In this document: piece after piece, positions 8,908 to 16,590 of the stretch
Layout of the letters: each line of letters begins with the position of its first letter
How positions within the stretch are numbered: position 1 is the stretch's first letter
Assembly (NCBI GenBank): GCA_038523925.1
Contig: JBCBIY010000008.1
Coordinates: forward strand, 1-64,000
Source of the DNA: JBCBWG01 sp038523925
GTDB lineage: Bacteria; Pseudomonadota; Alphaproteobacteria; Rhizobiales; Hyphomicrobiaceae
Length of the DNA stretch: 64,000 bases
Direction: 5' to 3'
Position numbers and translations under genes: made by a program
Notes under the pieces: generated by a model
Seen by the model: the letters and a program-made list of their open reading frames with translations, nothing else
The model's database searches: none
What the model was told of the DNA's origin: nothing

Positions 8908-10169
8908 GCGTCCTTTTTCTCTATGTCGCGATCTTCGTCGCAGCGTTCGTCCTCTATCGGCTGCTTGCCAAAGTCTTCTCGCTCGGCCTCCAGAAGGGCC
9001 TCAACAAGCTAAAGACCGTCACGTTCGGCGACGAGAGCACGGTCCGCGCGAACCGGTTTGCGTCCGTGCTCTCGGTCATCACGATCTTTCTGATCTGGGG
9101 CGCATTCACAGGCTCGAAGCTGGTGCCCTTTGCGGTGCCGGGTCCGTTCCTCGGCGACACGAGCTTTGAGTACACATCTGAGAACGCGCAGGGGCAGAAG
9201 GCGACGTCGACGGTATTTGCGCGCGTGCATCCACTGAACGCGGAAGCACAAATGCCGGAGACATCTGGCGCAGCGGCATCAGGGTTTGCACAGCCCGACG
9301 CGCTCACCGTCCCCGTCCGGCGTCAGCGTCTCATCAAAGCGCAATCGAACGATGGCGAGAACGCGCGCGTGATCGCAGTCGCCGGCCAGCCAATCGCGCC
9401 CGGCGATCGCATCGACGTCGACAACGGCCAGGTCGGCATGTCGCCGCGCGGCACGCTCATCTTCATCCCCGACCCGGGCATGCAGATGGAAGCGATCTGG
9501 CTTCCGCCGCCAGAGCAGGTCTGGTCGCAGTTCGTCAACATTCTGACCGAGAAGTACCAGGGCTTCACGCTGATCGAACAGACCGGCTGGTCGCTCATGC
9601 GCGTCGTCGCAGGCTTCCTGGCCGGCACCATCATCGGAATTCCGCTTGGCTACGCGATGGGCCTCAGCGACTGGTTCCGCGGCTGGTTCGACCCGATCGT
9701 CGAGTTCATGCGACCCGTCCCGCCGCTCGCGCTGATCCCGCTGTTCATCATCTGGTTCGGCATTGGCGAGCTCTCCAAGATCGGATTGCTGTTCCTTGCA
9801 GCGCTCTGGATCATGGCGATCGCAGCACGATCGGGCGTCTCAGGCGTCGCGATACCGAAGGTTCACGCGGCCTACTCGCTCGGCGCATCAAAGCCGCAGA
9901 TCCTGTCGCGCGTCATCATCCCAAACTCGCTGCCCGAGATCTTCATCGGAGCGCGCGTCGCGATGGGTGTTTGCTGGGGAACCGTGGTCGCCGCCGAACT
10001 CGTCGCGGCTGAAAAAGGCATCGGCAAAATGATCACCGTCGCCTCAAAATTTCAGCGCACCGACATCATGATCATCGGCATCATCGTCATCGGCGTCATC
10101 GGCTTCATGATCGAAGTCGGCATGCGCATGATGGAAAACCGACTGATCCCCTGGAAGGGCCGGGTTTAG
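8904..10169 (+). CDS. ABC transporter permease, TauC type, with long N-terminal extension
   Basis: 421 aa; ordinary TauC/SsuC permeases are about 250-280 aa. The C-terminal ~230 residues are a normal BPD_transp_1 domain with several helices and the EAA-type coupling motif (AAYSLGASKPQILSRVIIP). The extra N-terminal ~170 residues hold two predicted helices (residues 3-20 and about 50-68) flanking a likely periplasmic, beta-rich, Thr/Ala-rich segment (about 75-190) that contains FARVHPLNAEAQMPETSG and GDRIDVDNGQVGMSPRG. The gene overlaps the ATPase gene by 4 bp. A small hairpin (10160-10175) covers its stop codon. The role of the insertion is unknown; it may dock the binding protein. Confidence 0.88.
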   Translation: MSVLFLYVAIFVAAFVLYRLLAKVFSLGLQKGLNKLKTVTFGDESTVRANRFASVLSVITIFLIWGAFTGSKLVPFAVPGPFLGDTSFEYTSENAQGQKATSTVFARVHPLNAEAQMPETSGAAASGFAQPDALTVPVRRQRLIKAQSNDGENARVIAVAGQPIAPGDRIDVDNGQVGMSPRGTLIFIPDPGMQMEAIWLPPPEQVWSQFVNILTEKYQGFTLIEQTGWSLMRVVAGFLAGTIIGIPLGYAMGLSDWFRGWFDPIVEFMRPVPPLALIPLFIIWFGIGELSKIGLLFLAALWIMAIAARSGVSGVAIPKVHAAYSLGASKPQILSRVIIPNSLPEIFIGARVAMGVCWGTVVAAELVAAEKGIGKMITVASKFQRTDIMIIGIIVIGVIGFMIEVGMRMMENRLIPWKGRV

Positions 10170-10207
10170 ACCCGGTCATCGCGCGGCAAGGCCGGGCGTT
10201 CGCGGCG

Positions 10208-10801
10208 CTACTCGCCCGTCAACGTCTCAAGGTCGCGGCCGCCTTTCTTGACGTGGCAGCCGATGCAGCCGTTGGACTTGCCGGTATCGACGCGGCCGGC
10301 GATCGGCTTCGCATTGAAGACGCGGACGGCGCCGTCGGTCTCGAAGACGGCCCAGAACCAGTCGGCGTGTTTCGGTGCGTAGCCGGCCTTGCGCTTGGCC
10401 ATGACGGCGTACCCCGTCACCTTCGCATTCGGGTCGCGGTAGACGGCGCCGGGGGTGAGCCCGTCGCCGCGATGGTTCGCCTTGACGACAACGCGCGCTT
10501 TGGCGCCATCGAGATCGACGGTGCCTGCGAGGATCTGTTGGACGACGCCGTGCGGCGCCTCACCCTTCTGCGGGAACGGCATGAGGCGATCCGGGCCAAC
10601 GAGGCGGGCTGCCACAAGCTTGGGCCAGAGGGTCTTTGCAAACGCCACATCATCGGCCGTGCCCCAAGCGGGCCGCTTGTCTGCCCGCGATGGGCTGCCG
10701 GCGACTAGCACCGCAGCGACACCGAGACTTATGGCAAGGCCCGCAAGCACCGCGCGCTGTGCACTCCGTTTCGAACGTTGGTGGTTTAATTGGTCGGTCA
10801 T
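10208..10801 (-). CDS. Cytochrome P460-family c-type heme protein
   Basis: 197 aa from ATG 10801 (MTDQLNHQ); a GAAGAGCAG sequence just upstream could serve as ribosome-binding site. A further upstream in-frame start is possible but would run into the dehydratase gene. A membrane-spanning signal sequence (VLAGLAISLGVAAVLVAG) leads to a periplasmic domain. The C-terminal heme-attachment motif CIGCH is clear, and the preceding region (YAVMAKRKAGYAPKHADWFWAVFE) matches the P460 fold. These proteins bind one heme and have roles in oxidation of small nitrogen or carbon compounds or NO detoxification. Whether the Lys-heme crosslink of true P460 forms cannot be judged. Confidence 0.75.
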   Translation of the reverse strand: MTDQLNHQRSKRSAQRAVLAGLAISLGVAAVLVAGSPSRADKRPAWGTADDVAFAKTLWPKLVAARLVGPDRLMPFPQKGEAPHGVVQQILAGTVDLDGAKARVVVKANHRGDGLTPGAVYRDPNAKVTGYAVMAKRKAGYAPKHADWFWAVFETDGAVRVFNAKPIAGRVDTGKSNGCIGCHVKKGGRDLETLTGE

Positions 10802-10877
10802 CGGCGCAGTCTGCTCTTCGGCTGCCAACGCGCAAATACAAGAGGCTTCACATTGTGCTGAAAATCGGAGAGCGCGG

Positions 10878-12656
10878 TTAAGCTGCATCATCTTCGGGCG
10901 GCGCTACGGCGCGGCAGAAATCAAAATCGCAGCCGTCGGGCGCCTGCAAAACGCTCTCGCGGAACAGACGGTCATAGCCGCGCCGCGCTGGCGGCTTGTC
11001 CGAGGCCTGCGCGGTGGCGCGCGCCTTGCGGCGGCGATCCATCTCTTCTCCCTCAACGAGGAGATCAAGACGGCGCTCCGACACGCTCATGGCGATGCGG
11101 TCACCGGTTTCGACGAGTGCGAGCGGACCGCCGACGGCTGCTTCCGGCGCGACGTGCAGGACGATCGTGCCAAAGGCGGTGCCGCTCATGCGCGCATCCG
11201 AAATCCGAACCATGTCGGTGACGCCTTCGGCCAGCAGCTTCTTCGGGATCGGCAGGAAGCCCGCTTCCGGCATCGCATAATCCGATCGTGGGCCTGCGTT
11301 CTGCAGGACGAGAATGTCGTCGGCTGCCACATCAAGGTCCGGGTCGTCGATGCGGGCTGCGAGATCATCAAGCGATGAGAACACGATCGCCCGGCCTTCG
11401 ACTTCGAACAACTGAGGCGTTGCAGCCGAACGCTTCAAAATGCAGCCGTTGGGGGCAAGCGTCCCGAACAGCGCGACCAGTCCACCCTGCGGCTCGACCG
11501 GATCAGCGGCCGACTTGATCACCTCACGGTCCACGTAGGCCTTATCCGACGCCGCCAACCGCTCACCCAGCGTCTCGCCGGTCACGGTCATACAATCGAG
11601 ATTGAGCAGCGGCTTCAGTTCCTGGAGCACCGCGCCGATGCCGCCTGCTGCGAAAAAGTCCTCCATGTAGTGCGTGTCGCCAATGGGCTTGACGTTGGAG
11701 AGGACGGGCGTTGTGTCGGAGAGCCGGTTGAAGGCTGCGAGGTCGAGGCTGAGACCGAGCCGGCCGGCGACGGCTGCAAGATGAATGACGCCGTTGGTGG
11801 AGCCACCGATCGCGAGCAAGACGCGCAGCGCGTTCTCAACCGCTTCGGCCGTCATGATCCGGTCGGGCGTCAAGCTGCTGCCGGCAATCGCGACGGCACG
11901 CGCGCCCGTCGCCTCGCCGGCCCGCAGCCGATCCGCGTGAACCGCCGGGATGGCCGCCGTGCCCGGTAGCGTCATGCCAAGCGCTTCGGCGATCGCCGCC
12001 ATAGTCGATGCCGTGCCCATCACGGCGCACGTGCCGGACGTGGTCACCAGCCGCCCCTCGACATCCGAGATCTCCTGGGCCCCAAGTTCGCCCGCGCGGA
12101 ACCGCGTCCAGAACTTGCGGCAGTCGGTGCAGGCGCCAACGCGATCATCGCGATAGCGGGACGTCATTTGCGGCCCGCCGATAAGCTGGATCGCAGGGCG
12201 CCCAGCGCTCGCAGCCGCCATCAACTGCGCCGGCACGGTCTTGTCGCAACCGCCCATCAGCACGACCGCATCCATCGGCTGCGCGCGGATCATCTCCTCG
12301 GTGTCGAGCGCCATCAGGTTGCGGAACTTCATGGAGTTTGGCGCAAGCGTCGATTCGTGCAGCGAGATCGTTGGAAACTCGAAGGCTGTGCCGCCCGCGC
12401 TTGCGATGCCGCGCTTTACAGCGTCGAGCAGTTCCGGGAAGTGGCGATGGCAGGGGTTATAGCGTGATGCGGTATTTGCGATGCCGATGATCGGCCGGTC
12501 GAGTTCGGAGGTCTGGAACCCCTGGCTGCGTGCGAACGCGCGGCGCATGTAAATCGAGAAGTCGCGGTCGCCATACGATTGCAGGCCCTGGAAGAAGCCG
12601 TCAGCGTCGCCGTCCGCGCGCGCCTCGATGTCGTCGGATGTCTCGTCAGCGCTCAT
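10878..12656 (-). CDS. IlvD/Edd family dehydratase
   Basis: 592 aa. It dehydrates a 2,3-dihydroxy acid or sugar acid to the 2-keto acid using an Fe-S cluster and Mg. Cluster cysteines are visible in MGGCDKT, GACTDCRKFW and TSGTCAVMGTASTM, and the C-terminal signature DARMSGTAFGTIVLHVAPEA is intact. The IARYNPCHRHFPEL-like start (here TASRYNPCHRHFPEL) and FEFPTISLHES resemble the arabonate/xylonate branch rather than biosynthetic IlvD, so a sugar-acid substrate is more likely than dihydroxyisovalerate. ATG 12656 has a GGAGA site upstream. No sugar-acid transporter or aldolase flanks it, so substrate stays open. Confidence 0.88.
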   Translation of the reverse strand: MSADETSDDIEARADGDADGFFQGLQSYGDRDFSIYMRRAFARSQGFQTSELDRPIIGIANTASRYNPCHRHFPELLDAVKRGIASAGGTAFEFPTISLHESTLAPNSMKFRNLMALDTEEMIRAQPMDAVVLMGGCDKTVPAQLMAAASAGRPAIQLIGGPQMTSRYRDDRVGACTDCRKFWTRFRAGELGAQEISDVEGRLVTTSGTCAVMGTASTMAAIAEALGMTLPGTAAIPAVHADRLRAGEATGARAVAIAGSSLTPDRIMTAEAVENALRVLLAIGGSTNGVIHLAAVAGRLGLSLDLAAFNRLSDTTPVLSNVKPIGDTHYMEDFFAAGGIGAVLQELKPLLNLDCMTVTGETLGERLAASDKAYVDREVIKSAADPVEPQGGLVALFGTLAPNGCILKRSAATPQLFEVEGRAIVFSSLDDLAARIDDPDLDVAADDILVLQNAGPRSDYAMPEAGFLPIPKKLLAEGVTDMVRISDARMSGTAFGTIVLHVAPEAAVGGPLALVETGDRIAMSVSERRLDLLVEGEEMDRRRKARATAQASDKPPARRGYDRLFRESVLQAPDGCDFDFCRAVAPPEDDAA

Positions 12657-12749
12657 TCATCGTCTCCGCTCGCCGCATCGTTAACGCGCACTTAACGCCG
12701 CCGCCTCACGGTCGCCTGAGATCAAGCCCGGACGGAAGCGGAGCGCGTT

Positions 12750-13256
12750 ATGGCCCTCGACTTTGCCCACGATACCTGCCGGCGTACAACATCAACGCTG
12801 AACGAGGCCGTCAACGATACGGGCCGCACGGCGTTCTGCGGACCGATCGTTGTCTCAGCGGTTGCGGGCGTGCCGGTGAGCGAGGTCGAAGCGGCCATCA
12901 ATGCGTCGCGCGGGCTCGACCCAGCGCGCAGGCGCCAGGTGGTCGGCACCTACGCGGAGGACGTCGAGGGCGCACTTGCAGCCTTCGGCTATGACCTGTC
13001 GCCGGTCGACACGTTCCTGCATCTGGAGCGGAAGGAGCGGCCGACGCTTTGGTCGTGGATGCAAAAGCCGCGCAGTGCCTGGGCGCACTACTTGCTCGGC
13101 ATCCATAAGGGCCGCGAAGGCCATTGGGTGCTCATCAAGGGCGTGAAGCTTTGCGACACCTTCACTGACGGCCGCTGGACATTCGTCTGCGACGGCCCGC
13201 ACCGCGGCGCGCGGATCATGGAAGTGTTCGCGATCCGGAAGTCGCTGCACGTCTGA
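12750..13256 (+). CDS. Papain-like (C39-type) cysteine-peptidase fold protein, unassigned
   Basis: 168 aa, divergent from the dehydratase gene with 93 bp between starts; a GGAGCG site precedes ATG 12750. The pattern is that of small papain-like folds: a catalytic-type Cys at the head of a helix (RTAFCGPIVVSAVAG), then GHWVLIKGVKLCDT with a His and a following Asp in the expected spacing. The middle is Trp-rich (LWSWMQKPRSAWAHYLLG). No signal peptide is seen, so it is probably cytoplasmic. I do not recognise a named family. It could be a protease, a transglutaminase-like enzyme or an inactive relative; the fold call is inference from motif order. Confidence 0.6.
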   Translation: MALDFAHDTCRRTTSTLNEAVNDTGRTAFCGPIVVSAVAGVPVSEVEAAINASRGLDPARRRQVVGTYAEDVEGALAAFGYDLSPVDTFLHLERKERPTLWSWMQKPRSAWAHYLLGIHKGREGHWVLIKGVKLCDTFTDGRWTFVCDGPHRGARIMEVFAIRKSLHV

Positions 13257-13288
13257 TCGCAACTGTGATCGCGACCGCTGACGGGCCG

Positions 13289-14041
13289 CTATTCGATCCG
13301 CCAGACGATTTGCACCTGCGATGTGATGGCCATGGTGCCGGCTTCGACGGGCACCGACTCCATCCGCGCGGACGCCACCATCCCACTGTGCGGGCGCGGC
13401 GACCCACCGTTCTCGGTGATCGTCAGGATTTCCTTGAGTTTGACGCCGGCGGCTTCCGCGTACAGTTCCGCGCGCTGCCGGGCCGTGGTCACAGCCTTCC
13501 GCCGCGCTTCATCCCGGCGCGTCTCAGCGTCGCTGACGACAAACTCGATCCCGTCGAAGTTGTTGGCGCCAAGCTCGGTTGCATCGTCCAGGATCTTGCC
13601 GAGATCCTTGATCTCGCGCACGCGTACGCGCAGGCCGTTCCGGGCCTCGTAGCCATCAATCTGCGGTGCGGATCCGGATTGGCTGGACGACGCCGCCCGC
13701 TTGGAGCGGGTGTATCGCGGCTGGATTGAGAACTGCCGCGTTTGAAGGTCATCGGCCCCAACGCCGGCCGCCTTCAGGCCGTCAACAAGGTTGCGCATCG
13801 CGCCGTTGTTGGCATCGAGCGCTTCGGCTGCCGTGTCGCCTTCCGTGACGACGCCGATTGAGACGATCGCTTGATCGGGCCGCGCTTCGACGCGTCCGCT
13901 TGCAGACAGCGCAATCGTGCGCGGGGCATTATCGTCGTCGGCTTGGGCGGTCATGGGTGCGGTCATGAGGGCTGAAAGTGCGAGCATTGCAGTGAGGAGG
14001 ACGGCGTCGGAAACGGACAGACAGCGGCGGGCGCGTGACAT
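13289..14041 (-). CDS. SIMPL (DUF541) domain periplasmic protein
   Basis: 250 aa from ATG 14041 (MSRARRCLSV), preceded by GGAGAT. A signal peptide ends near TAQADDD. The mature part has the SIMPL/BP26 pattern: TIALSASGRVEARPDQAIVS, VRVREIKDLGKILDDATELG, and KAVTTARQRAELYAEAAGVKLKEIL. The family includes Brucella BP26/Omp28 and forms channel-like or ring oligomers in the periplasm; the function is poorly defined, with links to envelope stress and oxidative protection. It stands alone, next to the CAU tRNA on the opposite strand. Confidence 0.88.
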   Translation of the reverse strand: MSRARRCLSVSDAVLLTAMLALSALMTAPMTAQADDDNAPRTIALSASGRVEARPDQAIVSIGVVTEGDTAAEALDANNGAMRNLVDGLKAAGVGADDLQTRQFSIQPRYTRSKRAASSSQSGSAPQIDGYEARNGLRVRVREIKDLGKILDDATELGANNFDGIEFVVSDAETRRDEARRKAVTTARQRAELYAEAAGVKLKEILTITENGGSPRPHSGMVASARMESVPVEAGTMAITSQVQIVWRIE

Positions 14042-14154
14042 GGGATCTCCGTGTGGTTGAGGCGCGAAGCTCATCGGCTGAGATTGCGTCGAAACCGGGT
14101 CGGCGGTACACCCGGTTGACGCACGTTGCCGCTGACTGCTGCGCGATGTCGTGC

Positions 14155-14231
14155 GGGCCCGTAGCTCAATTGGTTAGAGCCGACGGCTCATAACCGTCTG
14201 GTTGGGGGTTCAAGTCCCTCCGGGCCTACCA
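14155..14231 (+). tRNA. tRNA with CAU anticodon (elongator Met or Ile2)
   Basis: 77 nt with an encoded CCA end. Acceptor strands GGGCCCG and CGGGCCT pair in full with a G-U first pair; the D arm (GCTC...GAGC), the anticodon stem GACGG/CCGTC around CTCATAA, and the T arm (GGGGG TTCAAGT CCCTC) are all well formed. The first pair rules out an initiator, which would have an unpaired first position. CAU can be elongator methionine or the lysidine-modified isoleucine tRNA that reads AUA; sequence alone does not settle it. Confidence 0.93.
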
Positions 14232-14270
14232 CCACCTGCCATCGCCGCCGCCCATGCAGGGCGTCCACCG

Positions 14271-14753
14271 TCAGACGGGCGCGGACGCCTCCAGAAGATC
14301 TCCAAGCTGACCGAGCGTCGTCTCCCAACCGTGGCCGACACCCTTGCGGCCGTCCTCGCGGATAATCCCTTCGTGGCGCAGATGCAGCCGCGTTGCAGCA
14401 CCATGCGGCTCGAACGTCACCGTGACCGTCGACTTCGGCGTCTCTTCGCGTTCGCCATCGGCACGCTCGCGCACGTGCCGCCAGGTAAACTGCAACTGTT
14501 CGGCAGGCTCAACGACCGTGTATTCGCCCTGCAGGCTTGACCGGCCGTCATCGTCATCCGAGACGACGAACCGCCATGCGCCGCCGACCCGCAGATCGAT
14601 CTCGGCTGAGACGAGACTTCCGGGGCCAGGGCCGAACCACTTCATGACCTGGTCCGGCTCCGTCCACGCACGGAACACGCGGGCGGGCTCTGCCGGATAA
14701 ATCGCTTCGGCGTTGACGGGTTCGGCGCCAAGCTCGGTCTTCAGAAAACGCAT
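14271..14753 (-). CDS. SRPBCC (AHSA1-like) domain protein
   Basis: 160 aa. The START/Bet v1-like fold of the AHSA1 family is shown by IYPAEPARVFRAWTEPDQVMKWFGP, the central GEYTVVEPAEQLQFTW strands and the C-terminal helix GWETTLGQLGDLLEA. ATG 14753 overlaps the TGA of the upstream ArsR gene (TGATG), indicating coupling; an in-frame GTG lies one codon earlier. ArsR-SRPBCC pairs are common in proteobacteria. The cognate ligand is unknown; a small hydrophobic molecule or stress compound is usual for the fold. Confidence 0.88.
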   Translation of the reverse strand: MRFLKTELGAEPVNAEAIYPAEPARVFRAWTEPDQVMKWFGPGPGSLVSAEIDLRVGGAWRFVVSDDDDGRSSLQGEYTVVEPAEQLQFTWRHVRERADGEREETPKSTVTVTFEPHGAATRLHLRHEGIIREDGRKGVGHGWETTLGQLGDLLEASAPV

Positions 14754-15070
14754 CACTTCGTCTCCTCTCGCAGATGGCGGCCGAGAGACTCAAGCTGATC
14801 ATCCCAGAACGTCTGGTAGTCGCTCAGCCAATCGGCAGCGGACTTCATAGGGCCGGCCTGCAGCCGGCAGTAGCGTGTGCGGCCGCGCTTCTCGATCGCG
14901 ACAAGCCCCGCATCGCTGAGGACGCGGATGTGTTTCGAGACAGCCGTCAGCGACATGTCGAAGGGGGCTGCAAGGTCCGAGAGCGGGGCTTCGCCCTCGG
15001 CTAGTTGCGCAACGAGGGCTCGCCGCGTCGTGTCGCTCAAGGCTGCAAACGTTTGATCGAGATCGGCCAT
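14753..15070 (-). CDS. ArsR-family winged-helix repressor
   Basis: 105 aa. The winged helix-turn-helix is plain: FAALSDTTRRALVAQLAEGEA, LSDLAAPFDMSLTAVSKHIRVLSDAGLV (recognition helix), then the wing IEKRGRTRYCRLQ. The cysteine in the wing (RYCRL) is isolated and the ELCVCDL-type metal site of ArsR/SmtB is absent, so it probably does not sense metals. It is the first gene of the operon with the SRPBCC protein and faces the GST/DUF899 genes across 110 bp that hold repeated TTGACTA motifs, likely its own operators. Confidence 0.9.
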   Translation of the reverse strand: MADLDQTFAALSDTTRRALVAQLAEGEAPLSDLAAPFDMSLTAVSKHIRVLSDAGLVAIEKRGRTRYCRLQAGPMKSAADWLSDYQTFWDDQLESLGRHLREETK

Positions 15071-15088
15071 TCAAGTTCCGCATCTAAC

Positions 15089-15147
15089 AGTGAACTATTC
15101 GGTTGACTATTTGGTCGTCGGTCATTAGTCAACCAACCCGTTGACTA
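15089..15147. promoter_or_regulatory. Repeated TTGACTA motifs: candidate ArsR operators between divergent genes
   Basis: Between the ArsR gene and the GST gene there is a perfect 9-bp inverted repeat, GGTTGACTA at 15101-15109 and TAGTCAACC at 15126-15134. A further direct copy (GTTGACTA) is at 15140-15147, and a degenerate one (GTGAACTATT) begins near 15090. Copies on both sides of the gap could let one repressor control both transcripts. This is inferred from position and symmetry. Confidence 0.65.
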
Positions 15148-15180
15148 TCACGCCAAGCCGGAAATCGAAAGGCCGCCCCC

Positions 15181-15810
15181 ATGAAACTCTTCGATGCGAA
15201 GACGCCCAACACGATGCGTGTCCACGTGCTGATGGCCGAGAAAGGGATCGACTTGCCGCGGGAGCACGTCGACGTGCTGGCCGGCGGCACGCGGACGCCG
15301 TCATTCCTAAAAATCAACTCGCTTGGTGAGCTGCCGGTGCTCCGGCTCGATGACGGCACCTACCTCACCGAAAGCATCGCCATCTGCCGCTATCTCGAAG
15401 CGCTGCATCCCGAGCCGAACCTGTTCGGCGAAACGCCCGACGAGCAGGCCCGCATCGAGATGTGGAACCGGCGCATCGAACTGCATGTGTTCAACTCGAT
15501 CGGATACGCAGCGCAGCACACGCTGCCATTCTTCGCCGACAAGATTGAGCAGATCCCGCTCTATGCGGACACGCAGGTGCGCCGCGCCCACAAGCTCTGG
15601 CTTTGGCTCGACAAGGAGCTTGCGGACGGACGGCCCTACATTGCCGGCGAGCGGTTTTCAGTCGCCGACATCACCGGTCTTGCAGCATTGATGGTCTCGG
15701 CGATCATGAATGCGGAGATTCCGAGCGAGGCCAAGAACGCGCTGAGTTGGCAGGAGCGCGTGCACGCCCGCCCAAGCGTCATGCAGCAGCAGTCATCGGT
15801 TGCCGCCTGA
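15181..15810 (+). CDS. Glutathione S-transferase
   Basis: 209 aa. The N-terminal thioredoxin-fold domain starts MKLFDAKTPNTMRVHVLMAE and carries the glutathione-contact motif LPVLRLDDGTYLTES with the conserved Glu-Ser; the C-terminal helical domain has the GERFSVADITGLAALM capping motif. It conjugates or reduces substrates with glutathione in the cytoplasm. It faces the ArsR gene and precedes the DUF899 gene by 36 bp, forming the second arm of a divergent stress-response unit. The natural substrate is unknown. Confidence 0.9.
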   Translation: MKLFDAKTPNTMRVHVLMAEKGIDLPREHVDVLAGGTRTPSFLKINSLGELPVLRLDDGTYLTESIAICRYLEALHPEPNLFGETPDEQARIEMWNRRIELHVFNSIGYAAQHTLPFFADKIEQIPLYADTQVRRAHKLWLWLDKELADGRPYIAGERFSVADITGLAALMVSAIMNAEIPSEAKNALSWQERVHARPSVMQQQSSVAA

Positions 15811-15846
15811 CCCGCACCACCAACAAAAAGAACAGAGTGAGTTGAG

Positions 15847-16545
15847 ATGCTTGATCACCGAGTTGTTTCGCGCGCCGCGTGGCTTGAAGCCCGGGTTGCG
15901 CTGCTCGAAGAGGAAAAGGCGCTGACGCGGGCGAGCGATGCCCTTGCAAAAAAGCGCCGCGCGCTACCGTGGGTGGAGCTGCAGACCGCGTACGCGTTTA
16001 ACGGACCGGACGGCCCTGAAACGCTGGCAGGGTTGTTTGGCACGCACAGCCAGCTCGTCGTCTATCACTTTATGCTGGGCGATGGTTGGGAGGCGGGTTG
16101 CCCGTCGTGTTCATTCTGGGCCGACGGCTATGACGGTCTGACGCCACACCTGGCCGCCCGCGATACGGCCTTCGTCACCGTTGCGAACGCACCGTTCGAC
16201 CAGATCGAGGCCTATCGCAACCGCATGGGCTGGTCGTTCAAGTGGGTGTCGTCGCACGGGTCAGACTTCAACACCGACTTCCACGTCACGATCCCCGACA
16301 CCGCACGCACGACCGGGACCTACAATTTCCAGAACCGCGGGTTCCCAGTCTCAGAAGCGCCGGGCATCAGCGTCTTCGCGCGCGATCGCAAGGAGGGCCC
16401 CGTCTACCACACGTACTCTGCGTACGCGCGCGGGCTCGACAGGCTCAATGCCGGCTATCAAGTGATCGACCTGACGCCGAAGGGCCGCGACGAAGACGGG
16501 CTCGGCCACTCAATGAGCTGGCTGCGCCGGCACGACGAGTATTGA
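15847..16545 (+). CDS. DUF899 thioredoxin-like protein
   Basis: 232 aa. Family features are clear: LLEEEKALTRASDALAKKRRALPWVE near the N-terminus, then LFGTHSQLVVYHFMLG, the CPSCSFWADGYDG motif with two cysteines in a thioredoxin-like position, and DFHVTIPDTARTTGTYNF. The C-terminal GLDRLNAGYQVIDLTPKGRDE is typical. The family is often found with SRPBCC and ArsR genes, as here. The biochemical role is not established; a thiol-based redox activity is suggested by the CxxC pair. Confidence 0.9.
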   Translation: MLDHRVVSRAAWLEARVALLEEEKALTRASDALAKKRRALPWVELQTAYAFNGPDGPETLAGLFGTHSQLVVYHFMLGDGWEAGCPSCSFWADGYDGLTPHLAARDTAFVTVANAPFDQIEAYRNRMGWSFKWVSSHGSDFNTDFHVTIPDTARTTGTYNFQNRGFPVSEAPGISVFARDRKEGPVYHTYSAYARGLDRLNAGYQVIDLTPKGRDEDGLGHSMSWLRRHDEY

Positions 16546-16587
16546 GGCAGAGCGGCGGGGCGGCGGGGCGGCGATCGCCCCGCTGCC
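16546..16587. terminator. Possible bidirectional hairpin between convergent genes
   Basis: The 45-bp gap between the DUF899 and serralysin stops is almost pure G and C. GGGGCG (16565-16570) pairs with CGCCCC (16576-16581), and the flanking GGCAG (16546-16550) can pair with CTGCC (16583-16587). There is no T run, so it may be a pause site or a weak terminator. Confidence 0.35.
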
Positions 16588-16590
16588 TGG

